Source: Saprospiraceae bacterium (lineage in GTDB: Bacteria; Bacteroidota; Bacteroidia; Chitinophagales; Saprospiraceae). Taken from it: a DNA stretch of 14,655 nt. The stretch is from contig JADZFP010000055.1 in NCBI GenBank assembly GCA_020849825.1, positions 1 to 14,655 of the forward strand, written 5' to 3'. The position numbers and the translations under genes are program-made. Positions 1 to 6,842 of the stretch are shown piece after piece. Position 1 is the first letter of the stretch; every line of letters begins with the position of its first letter. The notes below the pieces were generated by a model. The model did no database searches and was not told where the DNA came from. It was given only the letters and a program-made list of their open reading frames with translations.

Positions 1-1
1 G

Positions 2-2374
2 GAGGGGAGCGGCTCCCAGCTCAGATCGGCTCCCCTCCCCTCGGGGGGAGGGGTTGGGGGTGGGGCCTCAACGGGAGGAACAACACCTCCGAACCAACCC
101 AACCCACCATCCGCTCCCCTTCCCGAGTACTCGGGGGGAGGGGTTGGGGGTGGGGCCTCAACGGGAGGAACAACACCTCCGAACCAACCCAACCCACCAT
201 CTACTCCCCTCCCCTCGGGGGGAGGGGTTGGGGGTGGAGCCTCAACGGGAGGTAACAATCCAACTCCCCCCCGCTATGCCATCGTCCCCTACCACCCCGA
301 ACAAAGCGCGCTCGTCCAGCGCATTTATTCCACCCACCCCGACTCGGTGATGCCCACGCCGGACTCGCACCTGAGCCTGAACGACACGGAAAAAGCCTTG
401 TTGAAACGCTGGATCGAACAGGGAGCGAAGTGGAAGCCGCACTGGGCCTTTATCCAGCCCGTAAAGGCGCCGCTGCCGGAGCCGCCCCGCAAACGCTGGG
501 CGAAAAACGAAATCGACCTGTTTACCCTGCAAAAAATGGCCGAACAGGGCCTCGAACCCTCGCCCGAAGCCGACCGCAACCGCCTGCTGCGCCGCGTGAG
601 TTTCGACCTGACAGGACTGCCGCCCTCGCCGCAACTGATGGCGCAATTCCTCAACGACAACAGTCCGGGCGCCTACGAACGCGCCGTCGACAGCCTCCTG
701 GCCTCGCCCGCCTACGGCGAACGCTGGGCCATGCACTGGCTCGACCTGGCCCGCTACTCCGATACCCACGGCTATCAGGACGACCTGCCGCGCACCATGT
801 GGCCCTGGCGCGACTGGGTGATCCATGCCTTTAACCAAAACATGCCCTACGACCGCTTCGTGACCGAACAACTGGCCGGCGACCTCCTGCCCGACGCCGA
901 CAAGGCCTCCCTGCTGGCCTCGGCGTTCAACCGCAACCACAAGATCAGTCAGGAAGGCGGGGTCATCGACGAGGAATACCGCGTGGAATACGTGGCCGAC
1001 CGGACCAATACCTTCGGCAAAGCTTTTCTGGGGCTCACCTTCGAGTGCTCGCGTTGCCACGACCACAAATACGACCCGATCCCGATGACGGATTACTACG
1101 GCGCCTTTGCCTTTTTCAACAAGGTGCCGGAGCGGGGTTTTGTGCCGAATTTGCAGGTGCCCAAGCCGTATATTCCGATCGTTCAGGCTGATTTACAAGG
1201 TGTTTTGTCTTTTTTAAATGCCGACTCGGTATTGCGCAGCCCCAAAGACACCCTTTTGCAAATGGTCATGCAGGACTCGCTCGACAAGGGCGGACGGCAG
1301 ACCTTTCTCCTCAACCGCGGGCAATACGACCAGCCTACGGTACGCGTGGAAGCGCACGCGCCCTCGGCCGTATTGCCTTTCGACACCGCCGCCCTGCCCC
1401 GCAACCGGCTCGGACTCGCGCAATGGCTCTTCGACCGTCGCAACCCGCTGACGGCCCGCGTGGCGGTCAACCACCTGTGGCAGGAGATCTTCGGGCGGGG
1501 CATCGTGGCCACACCCGACAACTTCGGGGTGCAGGGCGCCTTGCCCACCCACCCGGAGTTGCTCGACTGGCTGGCCGTCGATTTCATGGAAAACGGCTGG
1601 GACCAAAAGGCTTTGCTGCGCAAAATCGTGACCTCCGCCACCTACCGCCAGGCTTCGGCCGCCACGCCCGAGGCATTGGCCCGCGACCCCGAAAACCGCT
1701 GGCTGGCCCACGGACCGCGCTACCGGATGCCCTACGAATTTATCCGCGACAACCTGCTGGCTGCCAGCGGTTTGCTCAACCGGATCATCGGCGGGCCCTC
1801 GGTCAAACCCTGGCAGCCGCCGGGCTTGTGGGAAGAAATTTCAACCGAAAAAACAGCCAATAATTTCCGGGGCGAATTCACCTACATCCCCGATACCCTG
1901 CCGGCGCGCCTGTACCGCCGCAGCTTGTACACCTACCACAAACGCACCATCCCGCCACCGGCCAGTCTGGTATTCGACGCCCCGATGCGCGACAATTGCG
2001 AAGTGCGCCGCACCCGCACCAGCACCCCCCTGCAAGCGCTCAACCTGCTCAACGACCCGCAAGTGCTCGAAGCCTCGCGGGTGCTGGCACAACGCCTGTT
2101 GCAGGAAAACAACCCTGAAAAACCGGACCGGCTCCTTGCCGAAGGCTTTGCCTGTATCATGGGCAGGGCGCCCGGGCGGGATGAACTGAACACGCTGACC
2201 AGCCTGTACAAAGAAGAATACCAACGCTACCAAAACCGGCCAGACCATGCCCGGCAACTCATCCAGGCAGGCCGCTACCCGGCCGCGCCCGAGCTCGATC
2301 CGGCTCGCCACGCGGCTTTGATGCTGACGATGAACGCGGTGATGAATCTGGATGAGGCGATGTCGAAAACCTGA
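2..2374 (+). CDS. PSCyt1-DUF1549-DUF1553 protein, 5'-truncated by the window edge
   Basis: The frame is open from base 2 to the TGA at 2372-2374 (790 visible residues); the start, signal peptide and CxxCH of the first cytochrome-like domain would lie to the left. An ORF caller would start at GTG 347, but in-frame residues before it (RYAIVPYHPEQSALVQRI, from base 272) are the second half of a PSCyt1 domain: they align with GAIVLAGQPDKSPLLQKI in the cytochrome protein at 6843-8891, and MPTPDSHLS matches the usual MPPP loop. Next comes DUF1549 (about 500-1130), with FDLTGLPPSP and an internal CSRCHDHKYDP motif (CxxCH at 1046-1060). DUF1553 follows (about 1400-2340), with ARVAVNHLWQEIFGRG and RTRTSTPLQALNLLND. 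The family is known from Planctomycetes and some Bacteroidota, usually beside DUF1501. A redox or polysaccharide-related envelope role is inferred. The first 90 residues are a Gly/Pro/Thr repeat. Confidence 0.9.
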   Translation, partial: EGSGSQLRSAPLPSGGGVGGGASTGGTTPPNQPNPPSAPLPEYSGGGVGGGASTGGTTPPNQPNPPSTPLPSGGGVGGGASTGGNNPTPPRYAIVPYHPEQSALVQRIYSTHPDSVMPTPDSHLSLNDTEKALLKRWIEQGAKWKPHWAFIQPVKAPLPEPPRKRWAKNEIDLFTLQKMAEQGLEPSPEADRNRLLRRVSFDLTGLPPSPQLMAQFLNDNSPGAYERAVDSLLASPAYGERWAMHWLDLARYSDTHGYQDDLPRTMWPWRDWVIHAFNQNMPYDRFVTEQLAGDLLPDADKASLLASAFNRNHKISQEGGVIDEEYRVEYVADRTNTFGKAFLGLTFECSRCHDHKYDPIPMTDYYGAFAFFNKVPERGFVPNLQVPKPYIPIVQADLQGVLSFLNADSVLRSPKDTLLQMVMQDSLDKGGRQTFLLNRGQYDQPTVRVEAHAPSAVLPFDTAALPRNRLGLAQWLFDRRNPLTARVAVNHLWQEIFGRGIVATPDNFGVQGALPTHPELLDWLAVDFMENGWDQKALLRKIVTSATYRQASAATPEALARDPENRWLAHGPRYRMPYEFIRDNLLAASGLLNRIIGGPSVKPWQPPGLWEEISTEKTANNFRGEFTYIPDTLPARLYRRSLYTYHKRTIPPPASLVFDAPMRDNCEVRRTRTSTPLQALNLLNDPQVLEASRVLAQRLLQENNPEKPDRLLAEGFACIMGRAPGRDELNTLTSLYKEEYQRYQNRPDHARQLIQAGRYPAAPELDPARHAALMLTMNAVMNLDEAMSKT
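29..262 (+). repeat. In-frame tandem array of G-rich palindromic units (84, 90 and about 60 bp)
   Basis: Copy 1 is 29-112 (84 bp), copy 2 is 113-202 (90 bp), and copy 3 starts at 203 and decays after about 262. Copies 1 and 2 are almost identical except for a 6-bp insertion (GAGTAC, 125-130) in copy 2. Each unit opens with a hairpin (CCCCTCCCC at 32-40 pairing with GGGGAGGGG at 45-53), continues with a four-tract G run (43-65 in copy 1), and has a second small hairpin (GGAGG 74-78, CCTCC 86-90). Both complete periods are multiples of three. Every unit starts on a codon boundary of the surrounding gene and encodes about 28-30 residues ending TTPPNQPNPPS. The core GGAGGGGTTGGGGGTGG recurs at 4200-4216 and, inverted with one change, near 3880-3900. 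Confidence 0.9.
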
Positions 2375-2397
2375 TTTTTTAAACGATTTTTTCCAAA

Positions 2398-3846
2398 GTG
2401 GAACCTGAACTGCTCAACCACCACCTCCACCTCAACCGCCGCACCTTCCTCCACCGCGCCGCCATTGGCATCGGCGGACTGGCGCTGGGCTCACTCCTGG
2501 GTTGCGGCCGCCGGCAACCCGACTGGCTCGGCAGCGCGGCCGGCGACCTGGGGCTGCCGCATTTTGCCCCAAAAGCCAAACGGGTCATCTACCTGTTTCA
2601 AAGCGGTGCGCCCTCGCAATTGGAATTGTTCGACTGGAAACCTTTGCTGCGCAAAATGAACGGCCAGGACCTGCCCGAAAGCGTGCGCCAGGGCCAGCGT
2701 CTTACGGGCATGACGGCCAACCAGAAACGTTTTCCGCTGGCCGGCGCCCAGGTCGAATTCCGCCAGCACGGCCAGAGCGGCGCCTGGATGTCGGAATTGT
2801 TGCCCTATACCTCGCGGGTGGTCGACGACCTGTGCATCATCAAATCGATGCACACCGAAGCCATCAACCACGACCCGGCGGTGACCTTTTTCCAGACGGG
2901 CAACCAGCAGCCCGGTCGCCCGAGCATCGGTTCGTGGCTGAGCTACGGGCTGGGTTCCGAAAATTCCAACCTGCCGGCCTTCGTCGTGCTCCTTTCACGC
3001 GGCAAAGGCAATATCCAGCCCCTGGCCTCGCGGGTGTGGGGCAGCGCGTTTTTGCCCAGCATCCATCAGGGCGTGCAGTTCCGCAGCGGTCACGACCCCG
3101 TCCTGTTCCTCAACGACCCGGCCGGCATGGACTCGCTCACCCGCCGCAATATGCTCGACAAAATCGCCCGGCTCAACCAGATACACCTCGAAGACTTCGG
3201 CGACCCCGAAATCTCGACCCGCATCGGGCAATACGAAATGGCTTACCGCATGCAAACCTCGGTGCCCGAACTCACCGACCTGTCCGACGAACCCGAAAGC
3301 ACCTTCCGCCTGTACGGCCCCGACGCCCTGGTGCCGGGCACCTACGCCGCCAATGCCCTCATGGCCCGCCGCCTCTGCGAACGCGGAGTGCGTTTCGTGC
3401 AACTCTACCACATGGGCTGGGATGCGCATTTCGACGTCAAAGGCATGACGACCCGCCTCTCCAAAGACGTCGACCAGGCCTCCGCAGCCCTGATTACCGA
3501 CCTCAAACAACGCGGTCTGCTGGAAGACACCCTGGTGGTGTGGGGCGGCGAATTCGGACGCACCAATTACTCCCAGGGCCTCGACGCGGGCTTCGGACGC
3601 GACCACCACCCGCGCTGCTTCACCATCTGGATGGCCGGCGCAGGCGTAAAACCGGGCATCGTGTACGGTGAAACCGATGAATTCGGCTACAACATCACCC
3701 AAAACCCGGTCCACGTACACGACTTCCAGGCCACCCTGATGCACCTCTTCGGCATCGACCACGAAAAATTCACCTTCATGGCCCAGGGCCGCCGTTTCCG
3801 CCTGACGGACGTGGCAGGACAGGTCGTGAAAGACATAATTAATTGA
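2398..3846 (+). CDS. DUF1501 protein, Tat-exported probable lipoprotein
   Basis: 482 residues, a normal length for DUF1501, a family related to the alkaline phosphatase/sulfatase fold. The GTG start at 2398 is the only plausible one after the preceding stop. It gives a twin-arginine signal (NRRTFLHRAAIG, residues 13-24) followed by a lipobox LLGC with Cys36, so the product is probably exported folded and then lipidated. Family motifs include QLYHMGWDAHFD, VVWGGEFGRT and GRDHHPRCFTIWMAGAG in the C-terminal third. The gene follows the DUF1549/DUF1553 gene by 23 bases. That pairing is conserved wherever the families occur, so the two products probably act together in the envelope; the enzymatic activity is not established. 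The TGA stop is formed by the first bases of a long inverted repeat that begins at about 3842. Confidence 0.93.
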   Translation: MEPELLNHHLHLNRRTFLHRAAIGIGGLALGSLLGCGRRQPDWLGSAAGDLGLPHFAPKAKRVIYLFQSGAPSQLELFDWKPLLRKMNGQDLPESVRQGQRLTGMTANQKRFPLAGAQVEFRQHGQSGAWMSELLPYTSRVVDDLCIIKSMHTEAINHDPAVTFFQTGNQQPGRPSIGSWLSYGLGSENSNLPAFVVLLSRGKGNIQPLASRVWGSAFLPSIHQGVQFRSGHDPVLFLNDPAGMDSLTRRNMLDKIARLNQIHLEDFGDPEISTRIGQYEMAYRMQTSVPELTDLSDEPESTFRLYGPDALVPGTYAANALMARRLCERGVRFVQLYHMGWDAHFDVKGMTTRLSKDVDQASAALITDLKQRGLLEDTLVVWGGEFGRTNYSQGLDAGFGRDHHPRCFTIWMAGAGVKPGIVYGETDEFGYNITQNPVHVHDFQATLMHLFGIDHEKFTFMAQGRRFRLTDVAGQVVKDIIN

Positions 3847-3942
3847 TTCGATTGGTTCGATTGATTCGATTGATCCGATTGGCCTCCCCCAACCCCTCCG
3901 GAGGAGGGGGGCGGATAGGAAGGTGTTTTTGATTGATTTTCA
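3842..3942 (-). repeat. Left arm of a 101-bp inverted repeat (composite G-rich/CAATCGAAY element)
   Basis: The reverse complement of 3842-3942 matches 4156-4256 without gaps over 101 positions, with three mismatches that I count by eye. Read on the - strand, the element has a C-rich/G-rich palindrome (CCTCCGGAGG at 3895-3904), then a G-rich core, then four 9-bp CAATCGAAY-type units. Its outer end overlaps the stop codon of the DUF1501 gene. Confidence 0.93.
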
Positions 3943-4064
3943 ATGATTTGATAATTTATTACAAAGAAAAGTTCTGGTTTAATGAAGGAAATTGGAAAGG
4001 CAAAACCGATTCACGCGAACCAATTATAAAACACGGAAATATCCAAAACCCCTTCCAATCCACT

Positions 4065-4146
4065 CCGCTCCTCTCTCTTGGTGGGGCTGGGGAGGCCAAT
4101 CGAACCAATCGAACCAATCGAATCAATCGAACCATTCGAATCAATT
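4065..4146 (+). repeat. Third, diverged copy of the composite repeat with 9-bp CAATCGAAY units
   Basis: The G-rich part GGTGGGGCTGGGGAGGCC (4080-4097) parallels the core of the inverted-repeat arms. It is followed by about five 9-bp units of the CAATCGAAY type (4097-4146). It has the same orientation as the right arm but has lost the perfect CCTCCGGAGG palindrome, so it looks like an older copy. Confidence 0.75.
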
Positions 4147-4155
4147 CCAATGCAC

Positions 4156-4256
4156 TGAAAACCAATCAAAAACACCTTCCTGTCCGCCCCCCTCCTCCGG
4201 AGGGGTTGGGGGTGGCCAATCGGATCAATCGAATCAATCGAACCAATCGAATCAAT
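4156..4256 (+). repeat. Right arm of the 101-bp inverted repeat, ending 3 bases before a start codon
   Basis: Matches the reverse complement of 3842-3942 at 98 of 101 positions. The CCTCCGGAGG palindrome is at 4194-4203, the G-rich core GGAGGGGTTGGGGGTGG at 4200-4216, and 9-bp CAATCGAAY units run from 4217 to the end. The ATG of the beta-propeller gene follows at 4260, so the repeat occupies the position where a ribosome-binding site would be. Confidence 0.93.
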
Positions 4257-4259
4257 CCC

Positions 4260-5297
4260 ATGACTCGTCGTCAATTTTGCCAAAAATCCCTCCTTCTAAC
4301 CGGTGCGGCGGCAATGCCCGGGTGGTTTGAAATACTGCGCCGGCGCAACCGGGCGAACGATCCTGTTGTCGGGCACGGCGATTTCCGGTACCGGGTCAGG
4401 CTGGACTGGGCGGCGCAAAACGACGCGGCGAAATTCCCGGTCAACGACTGCCACGAAATGGTGACGGACCGCCGGGGACGCATTTTCCTCAGCACCAACG
4501 ACACCCGCAACAACATCCTGATTTTTAATAAAGACGGTAAAATTCTCGACGGCTGGGGCACAGAATTCCCCGGCGCCCACGGTCTGAGCCTGCACGACGA
4601 AGGCGGCGAGGAATTCCTTTACCTGACCGACTACGAACGCCACGAAGTAGTTAAAACCACCCTTGCCGGCAGGGTCGTTCAGCGATTTACCTACCCCGCC
4701 GATTCGGGCAAATACGCCTCGGCCGACGAATTCAAACCCACCGAAACAACCATTTTGCCCAACGGCGAACTCCTGGTCGCCGACGGCTACGGACTCGATT
4801 ACATCATCCACTACGACCGCACAGGCAAGGTCAAAAACATCTTCGGCGGTAAAGCGGAACTGAACAACGCCCACGGCATCGCGCTCGACATGCGCGACCC
4901 GGCCGGTCCGGCCCTGCTCGTCACTTCGCGCGCCGACAATGCCCTGAAACGCTACTCGACCGACGGCCGACTCTTGCAAAGCATCGAGTTGCCCGGCGCC
5001 TACATCTGCCGCCCCGTCGTGCACGGCGAAAACGTGTTTTTTGCCGTTCTGATCTCCCGATTGCCCTGGGACAGCCAGTCGGGCTTCGTCATGATCCTCG
5101 ACCGTGCCAATCGGGTCGTATCCTGCCCCGGCGGCAGCACGCCCCGCTACGACGCCCAGGGCGCCCCGGAGACTTTTCACCAAACCGTCAAAATATTCCG
5201 CCACCCGCACGACGTGCTGGCCGATGGCGATCAAAACCTCTACGTGTCACAATGGAACTCCGGAAAAGTTTATCCCGCGCGGCTCGAACGGGTCTGA
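4260..5297 (+). CDS. Tat-exported six-bladed beta-propeller (NHL-like) protein
   Basis: 345 residues. The ATG at 4260 is chosen because it places a twin-arginine signal (MTRRQFCQKSLLLTGAAAMPG) at the N-terminus. The frame is open further upstream, but that part only translates the repeats. The mature part has regularly spaced propeller-like strands: GRIFLSTNDTRNNILIFNKDG, EEFLYLTDYERHEVVKT, NGELLVADGYGLDYIIHYD, ALLVTSRADNALKRYSTDG and ending HPHDVLADGDQNLYVSQWNSG. These blades resemble NHL/SMP-30-type six-bladed propellers, which serve as binding scaffolds or lyase-like enzymes; I cannot assign a reaction. Periplasmic or surface location follows from the signal. Its last 46 bases overlap the start of the next gene. 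Its position among DUF1501 and cytochrome-type genes suggests membership of the same envelope system. Confidence 0.85.
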   Translation: MTRRQFCQKSLLLTGAAAMPGWFEILRRRNRANDPVVGHGDFRYRVRLDWAAQNDAAKFPVNDCHEMVTDRRGRIFLSTNDTRNNILIFNKDGKILDGWGTEFPGAHGLSLHDEGGEEFLYLTDYERHEVVKTTLAGRVVQRFTYPADSGKYASADEFKPTETTILPNGELLVADGYGLDYIIHYDRTGKVKNIFGGKAELNNAHGIALDMRDPAGPALLVTSRADNALKRYSTDGRLLQSIELPGAYICRPVVHGENVFFAVLISRLPWDSQSGFVMILDRANRVVSCPGGSTPRYDAQGAPETFHQTVKIFRHPHDVLADGDQNLYVSQWNSGKVYPARLERV

Positions 5298-6070
5298 TCC
5301 TGCTGTGCGCCCTGGGCAGCGCCCTGGCCCAGCCGTTCCAGCTGGCTGAACCGGTGTTGCAAATCAGCTCGCCGTTTTTCACCGACAGCGCTGTGGTCCG
5401 GCTGCGACTCGACCTGGAAGGGGTGGAAATCCGATACACGCTCGACGGCAACGAACCAACCCGGCGCGCCCCCCTTTATACGGGACCGATTGCCGTCCGG
5501 GAAACCAGTTTGCTGGTGGCGAAGGCATTTCACCCCGATTTTTTAGCCAGCGCCCCCGTGACTCGCTTGCTCGTTAAAATCGAACCGGCCCTCCTGCCCG
5601 CGGGCGGCGAACTCGCCACATCGCCCAGCCCGAAATACCCCGGCCAGGGCAGCCGTTCGCTGTTTGACTTAAAAAAAGGCGGCGCGGATTATTCGGATGG
5701 AAACTGGCTGGGTTTTGAAGGAAAAAACCTGGAATACACCTTTTCCCTGCCCAGAAAACAACCTGCCGGAAGACTGACCGTCAGCACAATATCGGCGACC
5801 GGCGCCTGGATTTTTCCGCCGCGCCGCATCGAGGTGTGGGCCAAAAACAAACGTGGCGGCGCATTTAAAAAAGTCGCGGAGGAAAATTATCCGCCCTTGT
5901 CCGGCCCCATGGCCGAGCACGACAGACTGCTTGTGGTAACATTCCCCGAAACCCACCACGCCCTGGAATGGAAGGTTGTAGTGGAAAATTACGGATCTCT
6001 GCCCGACTGGCACCCCGGTAAAGGCGCGCCGGCCTGGTTATTCGTTGACGAAATCTTTTTGTCGCCATGA
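5252..6070 (+). CDS. Secreted chitobiase-C-like plus discoidin-like protein
   Basis: 272 residues, starting inside the preceding gene (46-base overlap). ATG 5252 gives a clean Sec signal (RKSLSRAARTGLILLCALGSALA, charged then hydrophobic, cleavage likely after ALA26). Residues about 35-110 resemble the chitobiase/beta-hexosaminidase C-terminal domain (RYTLDGNEPT, APLYTGPI, LLVAKAFHPD). Residues about 124-272 resemble an F5/8-type C (discoidin) fold: SPSPKYPGQGSRSLFD, NWLGFEGKNLEYTF, GAWIFPPRRIEVW, WHPGKGAPAWLFVDEI. The same two modules, in the same order and with the same signature, form the C-terminus of the protein at 6843-8891. With no catalytic domain, it looks like a stand-alone binding protein. 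The ligand (glycan or protein) is unknown. Its stop overlaps the next ATG. Confidence 0.82.
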   Translation: MELRKSLSRAARTGLILLCALGSALAQPFQLAEPVLQISSPFFTDSAVVRLRLDLEGVEIRYTLDGNEPTRRAPLYTGPIAVRETSLLVAKAFHPDFLASAPVTRLLVKIEPALLPAGGELATSPSPKYPGQGSRSLFDLKKGGADYSDGNWLGFEGKNLEYTFSLPRKQPAGRLTVSTISATGAWIFPPRRIEVWAKNKRGGAFKKVAEENYPPLSGPMAEHDRLLVVTFPETHHALEWKVVVENYGSLPDWHPGKGAPAWLFVDEIFLSP

Positions 6071-6810
6071 AAGACCGTTTTCGATTGCTTGCCTCGCCGG
6101 GCTTCCTGTTGGGGCTCACGCTGTTGTTGCTCAACGACTGGTGTTGGAAGCCCGTTTTCCACAACTGGATCACCGGCAAACTCTCCGATTTCGCGGGGCT
6201 GTTTATTTTCCCCTTGTTCTGGATGGCCTTTTTCCCCAAGCGGAAACAACGGATTGTGGCGCTGACAGCCGGCTTGTTTATTTTTTGGAAAATGCCGCTG
6301 AGCCAAGCGCCGCTCGATGCCTGGAACGCGCTGGGGATCTGGCCGCTTGCGCGCACGGTCGACCCGACCGACCTCTGGGCGCTGCTCATGGCGCCTTTGT
6401 CGATCGGATACGCTTCGAGCGCCGGCGCCTGGGCAGTCCCGCGCTGGGCGCCCCTGACACTGGCCGTTTTGGCGTTTGCCGCGACGAGTTATCTGGCCGT
6501 CGAGGAGTACAACAAGTCTTACGAATTCAACTGCTCCGAATCGACGCTTCGCCAGCGAATAGCGGCCGATTCAGTGTGGAAAGGCCATGAGCAGTACCTC
6601 ACTGCGGCCAACCCCGACACGCTGAATCTGTTGCCCTGGCCGCCAACTGTCTATTTCAGGTATACCATCAAAGTGGATTCGATTGGCGAGGACCACACCC
6701 GGATTACGCTGCTTCATGCGACCAGCCGATCAAGTCCGTCCAAATCATTGCGCCAAACAATGCTCGATTCCTTCGAAGTCAGGCTGTTGTCGCGAATTCA
6801 AGACCCCTGA
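6067..6810 (+). CDS. Multi-span membrane protein of unknown function
   Basis: 247 residues. The ATG overlaps the preceding stop as ATGA, which indicates translational coupling. I do not recognise a named family. The first 145 residues hold about five hydrophobic segments: roughly 10-24, 41-57, 62-75, 102-122 and 126-143. Between the first two is HNWITGKLSDFAGLFIFP, whose GKLSDFAGL stretch looks like a conserved family signature. Residues 144-247 are polar and probably form one soluble domain, starting VEEYNKSYEFNCSES. It sits inside a run of envelope genes with heme and carbohydrate-binding-like domains, so a role in anchoring or assembling that system is possible, but this rests on context only. 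Confidence 0.8.
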   Translation: MKDRFRLLASPGFLLGLTLLLLNDWCWKPVFHNWITGKLSDFAGLFIFPLFWMAFFPKRKQRIVALTAGLFIFWKMPLSQAPLDAWNALGIWPLARTVDPTDLWALLMAPLSIGYASSAGAWAVPRWAPLTLAVLAFAATSYLAVEEYNKSYEFNCSESTLRQRIAADSVWKGHEQYLTAANPDTLNLLPWPPTVYFRYTIKVDSIGEDHTRITLLHATSRSSPSKSLRQTMLDSFEVRLLSRIQDP

Positions 6811-6842
6811 AAACAATTTTTCCACCAATTACTCTTGCAATA

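Larger units (their letters stand above)
3847..4259. other. 413-bp repeat-filled gap between the DUF1501 and beta-propeller genes
   Basis: No gene is credible here. The gap consists of the two arms of a 101-bp inverted repeat, a 213-bp loop between them (3943-4155), and a third, diverged direct copy of the same repeat inside the loop. The first 110 bases of the loop (about 3943-4055) are clearly more A+T-rich than the flanking genes and are the only unique-looking sequence. I see no full TTTG/TAnnTTTG promoter pair. If the left operon is transcribed through, the mRNA would carry a very long stem here. If not, the A+T-rich loop is the likeliest place for a promoter of the downstream genes. Confidence 0.7.

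Noticed and set aside
29..262. CRISPR array
   Set aside because: The units are contiguous, nearly identical over their full 84-90 bp and have no unique spacers; no cas genes are present.
54..350. 98-residue + strand ORF across the repeat array in another frame
   Set aside because: The repeat is stop-poor in more than one frame. Only the frame of base 2 continues into recognisable PSCyt1 sequence.
1186..1230. A+T-rich patch in the DUF1549/DUF1553 gene as a sign of insertion
   Set aside because: The frame is intact and the residues (DLQGVLSFLNAD...) fit the variable linker expected between the two domains.
3893..3935. Rho-independent terminator after the DUF1501 gene
   Set aside because: The CCTCCGGAGG palindrome is not followed directly by a T-run; the nearest T stretch is about 20 bases away and is part of the larger repeat.
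3933..4259. N-terminal extension of the propeller gene
   Set aside because: It only translates intergenic repeats (NRTNRTNRIN-like) and would bury a clear N-terminal Tat signal.
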